Assembly: GCA_946616295.1 (NCBI GenBank)
Contig: CAMOIU010000011.1
Span: 1 to 53,404, forward strand
DNA length: 53,404 nucleotides
Direction of reading: 5' to 3'
Source: CAG-791 sp002392385
GTDB lineage: Bacteria; Bacillota; Clostridia; Lachnospirales; Lachnospiraceae
Shown here: positions 16,921-25,758 of the stretch, in pieces
Numbering within the stretch: the first letter of the stretch is position 1
How the letters are laid out: each line of letters begins with the position of its first letter
The notes under the pieces: generated by a model
Database searches by the model: none
What the model was told of the DNA's origin: nothing
What the model saw: the letters and a program-made list of their open reading frames with translations, nothing else
Translations under genes and position numbers: made by a program

Positions 16921-16955
16921 AAAGCCCGGGGCTGTCCGGCAGACAGCCCCGGGTT
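16921..16955 (-). terminator. Terminator of the araD-transketolase operon
   Basis: GCCCGGGGCTGT pairs with ACAGCCCCGGGT around a short loop. On the minus strand the stem is followed by CTTTTTACTT. It lies 18 bases after the transketolase C-subunit stop. Confidence 0.9.
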
Positions 16956-16972
16956 ATGGTTTGGGTTATGGG

Positions 16973-17914
16973 TCATGCCTCCAGGAAGGCCTTGACCTGT
17001 TTGTAGACGCCTTCGCCGTCCAGCTGGAATTTGTGAAGGAGCGGAATGGCCGGGCCGGACTCGCCGAAGCGGTCGCGGACGCCGATGCGGTACATCCTGG
17101 TGGGGCACTTCTCGGAGAGGCACTCCGCGACGGCGCCGCCGAGGCCGCCGATGATGCTGTGCTCTTCCGCCGTGACGACTCTGCCGGTCTTGGCGGCGGT
17201 CTTCACGACCAGTTCCTCGTCCAGAGGCTTGATGGTGCAGATGTTGACGATCTCGGCGCTGATGCCGTCCGCTGCCAGCATGTCGGCCGCTTCCATGGCA
17301 GAGGCGACGCAGAGGCCGTTGGCGATGATGGAGACGTCGGTGCCTTCACGCAGGATGGCGCCCTTGCCGATCTCGAACTTATAGTCGTCGCCGAATACCA
17401 CCGGCACCGGCGCGCGGCCGAAGCGCATGTAGACGGGGCCGTCGTGCTCGACAGCCGCCTTGATGCAGGCGCGGGCCTCGGTGTCATCGGCGGGGCACAT
17501 CACGACCATGCCGGGGATCGTGCGCATCAGCGCGAGGTCCTCGAGGCACTGGTGGGAAGCGCCGTCCTCACCGACGCTGATGCCGGCGTGGGTCGCGCCG
17601 ATCTTGACGTTCAGGTGGGGATAGCCGATGCTGTTGCGGACCTGCTCATAGGCACGGCCGGCAGCGAACATGGCGAATGAGCTGGCGAAGGGGATCATGC
17701 CGGCGGCGGCAAGGCCCGCCGCGATGGACATCATGTTGCCCTCCGCGATACCGCAGTCGAAGTGGCGGTCCGGATATGCTTTCTTGAAGACACCGGTCTT
17801 GGTGGAGCCGGCGAGATCCGCGTCCAGAACGACCAGGTTGGGGTACTGCGCGCCCAGCTCTACCAGGGTCTTTCCGTAAGTCTCTCTTGTGGCGATCTTC
17901 TTCACGTCGCTCAT
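16973..17914 (-). CDS. Transketolase, C-terminal subunit
   Basis: 313 residues covering the pyrimidine-binding and C-terminal domains of transketolase: ATRETYGKTLVELG, DADLAGSTKTG, FDCGIAEGNMMSIAAGLA (the catalytic Glu), THAGISVGEDGASHQ, PGMVVMCPADD, and RVVTAEEHSIIGGLG. It pairs with the N-terminal subunit to form a split enzyme that transfers two-carbon ketol units. The start overlaps the upstream stop as ATGA, indicating coupling. Confidence 0.95.
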   Translation of the reverse strand: MSDVKKIATRETYGKTLVELGAQYPNLVVLDADLAGSTKTGVFKKAYPDRHFDCGIAEGNMMSIAAGLAAAGMIPFASSFAMFAAGRAYEQVRNSIGYPHLNVKIGATHAGISVGEDGASHQCLEDLALMRTIPGMVVMCPADDTEARACIKAAVEHDGPVYMRFGRAPVPVVFGDDYKFEIGKGAILREGTDVSIIANGLCVASAMEAADMLAADGISAEIVNICTIKPLDEELVVKTAAKTGRVVTAEEHSIIGGLGGAVAECLSEKCPTRMYRIGVRDRFGESGPAIPLLHKFQLDGEGVYKQVKAFLEA

Positions 17915-18738
17915 AATGCCTCACCAATCCTTTCCAGATCCGCCATGGCGATCTTGTACTGCTCGTCGTTCGGTGCCTTGCCGTGCCAGTCAGCGACATT
18001 CTCCATGAAGGAGACGCCCTTGCCCTTGGTGGTCCTGCAGATGATCACTGTAGGCTGTCCCTTGAGTTCTCTGGCCCTGGCAAAGGAGGTCGCCAGAGAC
18101 TCCAGGTCCTGGCCGTCCGCGTGCAGCACGTGGAAATTGAAAGCCTCGAATTTGCTGTCGATCGGATAGGGGCTGTTCACTTCCGTGATAGGTCCGTCGA
18201 TCTGGAGATTGTTGTTGTCGACGATCACGCAGAGGTTGTCGAGCTTCTTGGCTCCCGCGAACATGGCGGCCTCCCAGACCTGGCCCTCTTCCAGCTCGCC
18301 GTCGCCCAGAAGGGTGTAGGTGCGGTAGCTCTTGCCCTGGATCCTGGCAGCCAGCGCCATGCCGACGGCCGCGGAGATGCCCTGGCCCAGGGAGCCGGTG
18401 CTCATGTCGATGCCCGGCAGATACTGCATGGAAGGATGTCCCTGCAGGCGGGCGCCCATGTGGCGGAAGGTCTTCAGCTCTTCCCTGTCAAAATAGCCCC
18501 GCTCGCACATGGCGGCGTAGAGGCCGGGGCAGGCGTGCCCCTTGGACAGGACAAAACGGTCCCTGTCCGGATTCCCCGGATCCTTGGGATCCACGTTCAT
18601 TTCCGCGAAATAAAGATAGGTGTAGATCTCCGCTGAGGACAGCGATCCGCCCGGATGGCCGGCCTTGGCGTAGTAGACCTCGGTGACGATGTCTTTTCTC
18701 ACTTCATTGGCGATCTTTTTCAGTGCCTGTATGTCCAT
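17911..18738 (-). CDS. Transketolase, N-terminal subunit
   Basis: 275 residues with the ThDP-diphosphate domain: KAGHPGGSLSSAEIYTYLYF, LSKGHACPGLY, GSLGQGISAAVGMALAAR, and the cofactor motif GDGELEEGQVWEAAM followed by NNNLQIDG. ATG at 18738 was chosen because GGGAGGTGA lies 6 bases upstream; the upstream extension is out of character. It sits between araD and the C-terminal subunit in a tight operon, so arabinose- or ascorbate-derived xylulose-5-P feeds directly into it. Confidence 0.95.
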   Translation of the reverse strand: MDIQALKKIANEVRKDIVTEVYYAKAGHPGGSLSSAEIYTYLYFAEMNVDPKDPGNPDRDRFVLSKGHACPGLYAAMCERGYFDREELKTFRHMGARLQGHPSMQYLPGIDMSTGSLGQGISAAVGMALAARIQGKSYRTYTLLGDGELEEGQVWEAAMFAGAKKLDNLCVIVDNNNLQIDGPITEVNSPYPIDSKFEAFNFHVLHADGQDLESLATSFARARELKGQPTVIICRTTKGKGVSFMENVADWHGKAPNDEQYKIAMADLERIGEAL

Positions 18739-18761
18739 TTGGTTCACCTCCCGTTCTGTCC

Positions 18762-19460
18762 TCACTTACCCTGTCCGTAGTAGGCGTTCGCGCCGTGCTT
18801 TCTGTAGTAGTGCTTGTCCTGCAGGACCTGCGGGGCCGGCTGCACGCGGGGCTCGATGAGCTCAGTGCGGTAGGCCATCTTCGCGACCTCCTCGAGGACG
18901 ACCGCGCAGTGGACGGCGTCCACCGGGTCCTTGCCCCAGGCGAAGGGGCCGTGGTTCTTGCAGAGGACCGCCGAGACCGCCTCGGGATCCTTGTCCATGC
19001 GGGCGAATTCGCTGACGATCAGCTTGCCGGTGTTGAGCTCATAGGCCTCGTCGATCTCCTCGCCGGTCAGGCAGCGCACGCAGGGCACCTCACCGTAGTA
19101 GTAGTCGGCATGGGTCGTCCCGTAGCAGGGGATGCTCCGTCCGGCCTGGGCCCAGCTGGTCGCGTAGGAGGAGTGGGTGTGCACGACACCGCCGATCTTG
19201 TCCCAGCTCTTGTAGAGCCATGCGTGGGTGGGCGTGTCGGAAGAGGGATTCATCTTCCCTTCCACCTTATTTCCGTCGAAATCCACGACGACCATGTCCT
19301 CCCAGCGAAGATCCTCGTAGGGCACGCCGCTCGGTTTGATGACGAAAAGCCCCTTCTCCCTGTCCACGCCGCTGACGTTGCCCCAGGTGAAGGTCACCAG
19401 TCCGTACTTCGGCAGCAGCATATTCGCTTCATAGACGGCTTTCTTCAGTTCTTCAAGCAT
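18762..19460 (-). CDS. araD: L-ribulose-5-phosphate 4-epimerase
   Basis: 232-residue class II aldolase-fold epimerase making D-xylulose-5-P from L-ribulose-5-P. It shows FTWGNVSGVDRE, KPSGVPYEDL, the Zn-binding GGVVHTHSSYATSWAQAG (two His), NHGPFAWG (third His) and the C-terminal GANAYYGQ typical of AraD/UlaF. CAGGAGAG precedes the ATG. It is first in the araD-transketolase operon. No araA or araB is in the window, so an UlaF/SgaE-like role cannot be excluded. Confidence 0.93.
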   Translation of the reverse strand: MLEELKKAVYEANMLLPKYGLVTFTWGNVSGVDREKGLFVIKPSGVPYEDLRWEDMVVVDFDGNKVEGKMNPSSDTPTHAWLYKSWDKIGGVVHTHSSYATSWAQAGRSIPCYGTTHADYYYGEVPCVRCLTGEEIDEAYELNTGKLIVSEFARMDKDPEAVSAVLCKNHGPFAWGKDPVDAVHCAVVLEEVAKMAYRTELIEPRVQPAPQVLQDKHYYRKHGANAYYGQGK

Positions 19461-19786
19461 TTCTACTCTCCTGTAGATTCATGAGACATCCGTTTCCAGC
19501 TATTCTGTTTCTATAAATAATGATCTGTGCTCATTATCCCGCAGGCACGGACGGTGTTCTATGTTCCACAACCCTGCCTGATTAGACAATGTTACGGACA
19601 TCCGCCTGAAAGGGTTCTATTGGCATTCTACACCAAAGAAGGGTCGTTTGAACAGGCCTCTTCTTCCGGCTGTCCTGGCGGATTCTTTTCTTCACACAAT
19701 CTTAATGCCGTCCGGCGCCCCCTAACGCCAACTTAACCTCCCCGCGGATAGAATGATACTCAAGAGATCTTACCTGGAGGTCATTT
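19461..19786. other. Divergent intergenic region, araD / trkH
   Basis: No gene is seen in these 326 bases. It must hold both promoters. Before trkH, CTTAAC (19732-19737) and GATACT (19755-19760) are 17 bases apart, a weak promoter candidate. Repeated TTAA-containing motifs (CTTAATGCCG, CTAACGCCA, ACTTAACC) sit just upstream and could be a response-regulator site. Confidence 0.35.
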
Positions 19787-21163
19787 ATGCCGCGATATCT
19801 GTACGCTGATGCCCATGCAGCCGCCGGAAGGAAGACACTGCCGGCCGCTGCGGGGCTTAACTCTTTTCTCATTATCCTTATGGGCTTCGGAGCCGTCATC
19901 CTGACCGGCGCCCTGCTGCTGATGCTGCCGGCCGCCGTAAGGGGAGATCAGCCGGCTTCTATGGCCGACGCGCTGTTCACCTCTGTCTCCGCTGTCTGTG
20001 TGACGGGCCTGGTGGTGCGGGACACGGCTGTCTACTGGTCGGACTTCGGGCAGGCCGTCATTCTGGCCCTGATCCAGGTGGGCGGTCTGGGACTGGTGAC
20101 CTACGCGGTCGCTTTTGCCGGTCTGTCCGGAAGGAAGATCACCCTCCTCAGGCGCACCACCATGCAGGAGGCGGTCTCCGCGCCGCAGCTGGGGGGCATC
20201 GTGTCCCTCACCGGACTGATCCTGACCGGTACGCTTGCGGCGGAGGCCCTGGGTGCCCTGTGTATGCTGCCGGTCTTTGTCCGGGGCTATGGTCCGCGAG
20301 GCGCGTGGATGGCTGTTTTTCATTCGGTCTCTGCCTTCTGCAACGCGGGATTCGACATTCTGGGGACGCGGCAGGCGCAGTTCGTGTCACTGACGGCCTT
20401 CACGGGACACCCGGTCATCAACGGGGCGGTCATGGGGCTGATCGTGACCGGCGGTATCGGTTTCTTCACCTGGGAGGACCTGCGCAGGAACGGACTGCGG
20501 GTCCGGCGCTGGCATCTGCAGACCAAGGTCATCCTGATCTCCACGGCCCTCCTGATCCTTGTGCCGGCCCTCTGGTTCTATCTCACGGACCTGGAGGGAC
20601 TGTCGGGCAGCGAGCGTATACTGGCCGCCCTCTTTCAGTCGGTCACGGCCAGGACGGCCGGCTTCAACACGGCCGATCTGACCGCCCTGAGCGGAGACAG
20701 CCGGGCGGTCCTGATCCTGCTGATGCTGATCGGGGGCTCGCCGGGCTCGACGGCCGGCGGCATGAAGACCACCACCTTTGTGCTCCTCCTGGCCAATATG
20801 GCCGCAGTCTTCTCCCACAGGGAGGATGCCCGTCTGTTCGGGCGCCGGCTCGACAGGGAGACCATCCGGACGGCCTCCGCCATTATGGGCATGTATCTCT
20901 TCCTCTTCCTCCTCAGTGCCATGGTGATCAGCGCGGGAGAGGGGCTGCCCCTGGGGGACTGTCTCTTCGAGACGGCCTCCGCCATCGGCACCGTCGGGCT
21001 GACGCTGGGCCTGACGCCCACGCTGGGGACCCTGTCCCGCTGTATCCTGATGTTCCTGATGTTCTTCGGCCGGGTGGGCGGACTGACCCTCTTCTACGCG
21101 GCCCTTCCCCGGGCGGATGTCTCCTGCTCCCGGCTTCCCAAGGAAGATATTACTGTCGGTTAA
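19787..21163 (+). CDS. TrkH/KtrB-type potassium uptake channel subunit
   Basis: 458-residue membrane protein with four pore-loop repeats: FTSVSAVCVTGL, FHSVSAFCNAGFD, FQSVTARTAGFN and FETASAIGTVGLT, each with the selectivity-filter Gly. GGSPGSTAGGMKTTT is the conserved gating-region stretch. It imports K+ together with the TrkA-like protein encoded 33 bases downstream. GGAGG precedes the ATG. Position before KdpD/KdpE genes suggests control by that two-component system. Confidence 0.95.
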   Translation: MPRYLYADAHAAAGRKTLPAAAGLNSFLIILMGFGAVILTGALLLMLPAAVRGDQPASMADALFTSVSAVCVTGLVVRDTAVYWSDFGQAVILALIQVGGLGLVTYAVAFAGLSGRKITLLRRTTMQEAVSAPQLGGIVSLTGLILTGTLAAEALGALCMLPVFVRGYGPRGAWMAVFHSVSAFCNAGFDILGTRQAQFVSLTAFTGHPVINGAVMGLIVTGGIGFFTWEDLRRNGLRVRRWHLQTKVILISTALLILVPALWFYLTDLEGLSGSERILAALFQSVTARTAGFNTADLTALSGDSRAVLILLMLIGGSPGSTAGGMKTTTFVLLLANMAAVFSHREDARLFGRRLDRETIRTASAIMGMYLFLFLLSAMVISAGEGLPLGDCLFETASAIGTVGLTLGLTPTLGTLSRCILMFLMFFGRVGGLTLFYAALPRADVSCSRLPKEDITVG

Positions 21164-21196
21164 GTATTAACGGAGGATGAAGCTCCGGAGGTGTTT

Positions 21197-21844
21197 ATGA
21201 AATCAGTTCTTCTCATCGGTCTCGGCAGGTTCGGACGGCATGCCGCCAGGCAGCTCCAGCTTCTGGGCCACGAGGTGATGGCGGTGGATCATGACGAGCA
21301 GCGGGTGAATGAGGTGCTGCCCTATGTCACAAGGGCCCAGATCGGGGACAGCACGAGGGAGGATTTTCTCCGTTCTCTGGGGATCCCCGAATATGACGTC
21401 TGCATCGTGGCTATCGGCGGGGACTTTCAGAGCTCCCTGGAGACCACCTCTCTTCTGAAGGAGCTGGGCGCCCGCATGGTGGTGGCCCGGGGCGAGCAGG
21501 ATATCCAGACCAAGTTCCTGCTCCGCAACGGCGCCGACGAGGTGGTCTATCCGGAGAGGCAGGTGGCTGTCTGGACGGCCATCCGCTACAGCTCCGACCA
21601 TATTCTGGACTATATCGAGCTGGATGATTCACATTCCATTTTCGAAGTTTCCATACCCGCCCGCTGGGTCGGCCGCACGGTCAGGGAGCTGGATGTGCGC
21701 AGAAAGTTCGATATCCAGATCATCGCCGTGAAGCAGGGCAGCCGCATGAATGTGGTGGTACGACCGGACATGCGGCTGGAAGCGGACATGTCCATGCTGG
21801 TCCTGGGGGAATACCGGGCCCTGCAGAAATGCTTCCGCATATGA
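21197..21844 (+). CDS. TrkA/KtrA family regulatory NAD-binding protein
   Basis: 215 residues. An N-terminal RCK-N Rossmann domain (VLLIGLGRFGRHAARQL, then the acidic VDHDEQRV) is followed by an RCK-C domain (about 135-215; SIFEVSIPARWVGRTVREL, MLVLGEY). These cytosolic rings gate TrkH/KtrB in response to nucleotides. ATG at 21197 was preferred to the GTG at 21191 because GGAGG sits 5 bases before it. It is the partner of the preceding channel. Confidence 0.95.
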   Translation: MKSVLLIGLGRFGRHAARQLQLLGHEVMAVDHDEQRVNEVLPYVTRAQIGDSTREDFLRSLGIPEYDVCIVAIGGDFQSSLETTSLLKELGARMVVARGEQDIQTKFLLRNGADEVVYPERQVAVWTAIRYSSDHILDYIELDDSHSIFEVSIPARWVGRTVRELDVRRKFDIQIIAVKQGSRMNVVVRPDMRLEADMSMLVLGEYRALQKCFRI

Positions 21845-21902
21845 CCGCCCTCTCCGGATCGACATCCGGAAATACTGTTTCTGAGTGAACTGAGGTGTTA
21901 CA

Positions 21903-23942
21903 ATGAGAGAGATCTCAGACACACGGCGCAGAAGGACAAGCACAGTCATGCAGAAAGATCCCACAGCAGACCGCGCAGGCGGTGAACATATCCTGGCCTG
22001 TCTGTCTTCCTCCCCTTCCAATGCCCGCATCATGCACACAGCCTCCAGAATGGCTGCCGCTTTCCGGGGAAGTTTCACAGCCCTCTATGTCCAGACACCC
22101 GGTTCCCGCAATATGTCCGCGGCTGACCGGGAGCGACTGCATGCCAACATGCGGCTGGCCGAGCATCTCGGCGCGGATATCTCCGTCGTGGACGGGGAGG
22201 ATGTGGTGGAGCAGATCGCGGAATTCGTCCGCGTGTCCGGCATCACGATCCTGGTCCTGGGCCGCAGCAGCACCCGCCGCCGCCATATCTGGGGCCCCCA
22301 GCCGCTGAGCGAGCGGATCCGGGCCCTGACACCGGATATCGATGTCCATATCATCCCGGACCCCGCCTCCGACAGCGATTACCGGGAGGGCCGCGTACAT
22401 GTCCCCGGGCAGATCCTGTCGGGGGTCTCCGACCTTTTGATCATGGGTCTGATCCTGTCCCTGGTCACCTTCCTGGGCTCCCTCTTCCTGCGGCTCCATT
22501 TCGCGGAATATAACATCACCCCTGTGTACATCCTGGGCGTCCTGCTGATCTCCGTCTTCACACGGGGCTATGCCTGCAGCGTCATCAGCGCCGTGCTCAG
22601 CGTGGTGCTCTTCAACTTCTTCCTCACCGAGCCCCGGTATACCTTCCACGCCTACGGCAGCGGCTATCCGGTCACCTTTGCCATCCTGCTGGCCACCGCC
22701 GTCATCACCGGCACCCTGGCCGCCAGGCTCAAGGACCAGATCAAGCTGTCCGCCCAGGCCGCCTACCGGGCCAAGATCCTCTACGATACGGACCAGCAGC
22801 TGGGCAAGGCCCGGGGCGAGGAGGAGATCCTGCGGGTGACGGCGGACCAGCTGCGCAAGCTTCTGGGCTGCGGGATCGCCGTCTATCCTGAGCAGGGAGG
22901 CAGGCTGGGGGACTGTGTCTACTATCCCCTGCAGGAGGACGGGCCCCGGGAGGGCCCGGGGGACAGGGAACGGGAAGTGGCCGCCTGGTCCCTGCGCAGC
23001 CGGAAACGGGCCGGCGCTTCCACAGAGGTCTTTCCGGACGCGGACTTCCTCTTCCTGCCCGTCGTGATCCGGGGCAAGGCCTTCGGCGTCATCGCCGTGG
23101 ACAGACGGGACGTCCCCGTGGATGTCCCTTTTGACAGCTTTCTCCTATCCATCGTGGGCGAATGCGCCCTGGCCATCGAGAACGACCGCAACCACAAGGA
23201 GAAAGAGGAGGCGGCCGTGCGGGCCCGCAATGAACAGCTCCGGGCGGACCTTCTGCGCGCCATCTCCCATGATCTTCGGACGCCCCTGACCTCCATCTCC
23301 GGCAACGCGGATAATCTCCTGCACGGGGGCGACCTGATGGACGCCCAGACCCGGATGCAGGTCTATACGGATATTTATGAGGATTCTCAGTGGCTCATCA
23401 GCCTGGTGGAGAATCTCCTGGCTGTCTCCAGGATCCGGGAAGGCCGGATGGAGCTGCGTCTGTCGCCCCAGCCCGTGGAAGAGGTGATGGAGGAGGCCCT
23501 GCAGCATGTCCGCGGACGGGGACACAGTCTGCGGATCGAAGGAAGGGATCCCAGAGGGGACGGGGAGACGCTCCTCCTGGCCCGCATGGATGCCAAGCTG
23601 ATCATCCAGGTGATCATCAATCTGGCGGAAAATGCCGTCAAATACACGCCCGCCGGAACGGAGATCCTGGTGGGAGCCAGACGGCGCGGGTCTGAGATCC
23701 TGCTCCACGTATCCGACACCGGCCCCGGCATCCCCGATGAGGCCAAACCCTATGTTTTTGACATGTTCTATACCGGCCGGCATTCTGTGGCTGACAGCCG
23801 CCGCAGTCTGGGACTGGGACTCTATCTGTGCCGCTCCATAGTCCGGGCCCACGGCGGTGAACTGACCCTCCGGGACAATGTGCCCCACGGATGTATCTTT
23901 GAATTCTCTCTGCCCGCCGAGGAGGTGATATTGCATGAATAA
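21903..23942 (+). CDS. KdpD-like sensor histidine kinase lacking the N-terminal Kdp ATPase domain
   Basis: 679 residues, against about 900 for KdpD. Domains in order: USP-like (about 27-150, ILACLSSSPSNARI to LVLGRSSTRRRHIWG), four-helix DUF4118 membrane region (about 175-280), GAF-like (about 300-430), HisKA with phosphoacceptor SHDLRTPLTSI, and HATPase (NLAENAVKYTPAG, DTGPGIPD, SLGLGLYLCRSIV). The Walker-type KdpD sensor domain is absent. The stop overlaps the kdpE start by 8 bases. kdpFABC is not present, so the target is probably trkH-trkA. Confidence 0.93.
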   Translation: MREISDTRRRRTSTVMQKDPTADRAGGEHILACLSSSPSNARIMHTASRMAAAFRGSFTALYVQTPGSRNMSAADRERLHANMRLAEHLGADISVVDGEDVVEQIAEFVRVSGITILVLGRSSTRRRHIWGPQPLSERIRALTPDIDVHIIPDPASDSDYREGRVHVPGQILSGVSDLLIMGLILSLVTFLGSLFLRLHFAEYNITPVYILGVLLISVFTRGYACSVISAVLSVVLFNFFLTEPRYTFHAYGSGYPVTFAILLATAVITGTLAARLKDQIKLSAQAAYRAKILYDTDQQLGKARGEEEILRVTADQLRKLLGCGIAVYPEQGGRLGDCVYYPLQEDGPREGPGDREREVAAWSLRSRKRAGASTEVFPDADFLFLPVVIRGKAFGVIAVDRRDVPVDVPFDSFLLSIVGECALAIENDRNHKEKEEAAVRARNEQLRADLLRAISHDLRTPLTSISGNADNLLHGGDLMDAQTRMQVYTDIYEDSQWLISLVENLLAVSRIREGRMELRLSPQPVEEVMEEALQHVRGRGHSLRIEGRDPRGDGETLLLARMDAKLIIQVIINLAENAVKYTPAGTEILVGARRRGSEILLHVSDTGPGIPDEAKPYVFDMFYTGRHSVADSRRSLGLGLYLCRSIVRAHGGELTLRDNVPHGCIFEFSLPAEEVILHE

Positions 23943-24633
23943 GACCAGAATACTGGTGGTGGAGGACGACGCCCCTGTCCGCAGCCTGATCACCCTGACC
24001 CTGAAGGCCCACGACTACGCCTATCTCACGGCGGACACAGGGGAGAGCGCCGTTCTGGCTGCCGCCTCCCACAATCCGGACATCGTCCTGCTGGACCTGG
24101 GTCTCCCGGATATCGACGGCGTGGAGGTGATCGAGCGGATCCGCAGCTGGTCCAACATGCCCGTCATCGTGATCAGCGCCAGAAGTGAGGACACAGACAA
24201 AATCCGCGCCCTGGACGCGGGCGCGGATGATTATCTTACCAAACCTTTTTCTGTGGACGAGCTGCTGGCCCGTCTCCGGGTCACCCAGAGACGGCTGGCT
24301 CTGCTGGAAAGCTCTGCCCCGGGCGAGTCTGTTTTTGTCAACGGGCAGCTCCGGATCGACTATGCTGCCGGCTGTGTCACCCTCGGCGGGCAGGAGCTCC
24401 ACCTGACCCCCATCGAATACAAGCTCCTGTGCCTGATGGCCAGAAACACCGGCAAGGTCCTGACGCATACCTTCATCACCCGGAACATCTGGGGCACCAG
24501 CTGGGACAACGACATTGCCTCCCTCCGGGTCTTCATGGCCACTCTCCGCCGCAAGCTGGAATCCGGTCCTGACGGGCCGCAGTATATCCAGACCCATGTG
24601 GGGGTGGGCTACCGCATGCTGAAGGTGGAGTGA
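23935..24633 (+). CDS. KdpE-like OmpR-family response regulator
   Basis: 232 residues. The receiver domain has the acidic pair EDD, phosphoacceptor Asp in VLLDLGLPDIDG, and the conserved Lys in LTKPFSVDELLARL. The C-terminal winged helix has LTPIEYKLLCLMARNTGKVLTH and YIQTHVGVGYRM. Cognate to the preceding kinase by overlap. It probably activates K+ uptake genes under K+ limitation. Confidence 0.95.
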   Translation: MNKTRILVVEDDAPVRSLITLTLKAHDYAYLTADTGESAVLAAASHNPDIVLLDLGLPDIDGVEVIERIRSWSNMPVIVISARSEDTDKIRALDAGADDYLTKPFSVDELLARLRVTQRRLALLESSAPGESVFVNGQLRIDYAAGCVTLGGQELHLTPIEYKLLCLMARNTGKVLTHTFITRNIWGTSWDNDIASLRVFMATLRRKLESGPDGPQYIQTHVGVGYRMLKVE

Positions 24634-24648
24634 GGCCCCGGGGCCTGC

Positions 24649-25758
24649 TCAGTCCGCCGCCAGTCCCTGCAGGATGGCTACGGTGTGGGCCAGCCCGGTC
24701 TCCGCGTCGAAAGCTCCCTTCCAGCCCAGGGCCAGCAGGCTCTCCGCGTCGAGGGAAGAATTGCTCATGGGATTGAAGCCCTTCTTCTCCTCCGCCGTGG
24801 CCTCCTCCCGGATCAGGCGGACGCCTGCCGCCTGTGTCAGGATCTCCGCCATCCGGCGTATGGAGATGACGGAGTCCGGATTGGAGATGTTATAGGCGCG
24901 GCCATTGTCCCCCAGGACAAGGATCTTCAGCATGGCGGCCGCACAGTCGACGCAGTAGCAGTAGCTGCGGATCTGGGCGCCGTCGCTCTTCATGACGATA
25001 TCCTCCCCGCGCGCCGCCGCGTAGGCCCAGGCACTGGAGACGCGGTTGTCGCTCCGTGACGCCGTGGGCCCGTAGATGTGGCCCGGCCGGGCGATCACCG
25101 TCTCCACACCCGCCTCCCCGTACTGGGCGGCATAGCTGGCGCAGAGGGTCTCGGCGGCCCTTTTGCCCACGGAATAGGAATTGCGGGGATTCAGAAGGTC
25201 GATATAGCCATACTCGTCTTCACGGTAAGGCTGTATCCCTTTTTTCTGTCCGTAGACCTCGCTGCTGGAGACGAAGAGGAGCCGGCCGCCGCCGGTCTCC
25301 CTGAGAAAGGTCAGCAGCTCATACAGGCCCGTGAAATTGGAGAGCATGGTGTCTACGGGCTCCTTCACGATCATCCCGGGGTAGGCATTGGATGCCCCGT
25401 GGAGGACATAGGCGCAGCCCTGGGGCAGGAGGTCTTTGAGACGGTTGTCTCCCGCGGCCGCGTCGTAGGGGATATAAAAGAGGTCTCCCTCCTCCCCCGG
25501 CTCCCTGAGACGGCTCCCGTAACGGGCCGCCATCCTGTCCCGGCTGCGGCCGGCCGCCAGCACCGTGATCCGGCGGGCGGACGCCTCCAGCCTGTCGTTG
25601 TACCGCAGCAGGATATCGGCGGCGGCGCTGCAGATCAGGCCGCCGGCACCGGTGATCAGGACCGTCTTTCCTTCCAGCCGCGCCAGCTCCGGCAGCGTGT
25701 CGACCACGCGGTCCAGGTCCCGGATCCACAGCGGATTCTCGTACAAGTACATCTTCAC
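24649..25758 (-). CDS. NAD-dependent epimerase/dehydratase (extended SDR)
   Basis: 369 residues. The nucleotide-binding motif TGAGGLICSAA is a variant of GxxGxxG. A catalytic triad-like set follows: VSSSEVYGQ and NSYSVGKRAAE (YxxxK). The NPRNSYSVGKR context resembles UDP-glucuronate decarboxylases and dTDP-sugar epimerases. The substrate is probably a nucleotide sugar. The ATG overlaps the upstream histidine phosphatase stop as ATGA, so the two are translationally coupled. Confidence 0.88.
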   Translation of the reverse strand: MKMYLYENPLWIRDLDRVVDTLPELARLEGKTVLITGAGGLICSAAADILLRYNDRLEASARRITVLAAGRSRDRMAARYGSRLREPGEEGDLFYIPYDAAAGDNRLKDLLPQGCAYVLHGASNAYPGMIVKEPVDTMLSNFTGLYELLTFLRETGGGRLLFVSSSEVYGQKKGIQPYREDEYGYIDLLNPRNSYSVGKRAAETLCASYAAQYGEAGVETVIARPGHIYGPTASRSDNRVSSAWAYAAARGEDIVMKSDGAQIRSYCYCVDCAAAMLKILVLGDNGRAYNISNPDSVISIRRMAEILTQAAGVRLIREEATAEEKKGFNPMSNSSLDAESLLALGWKGAFDAETGLAHTVAILQGLAAD

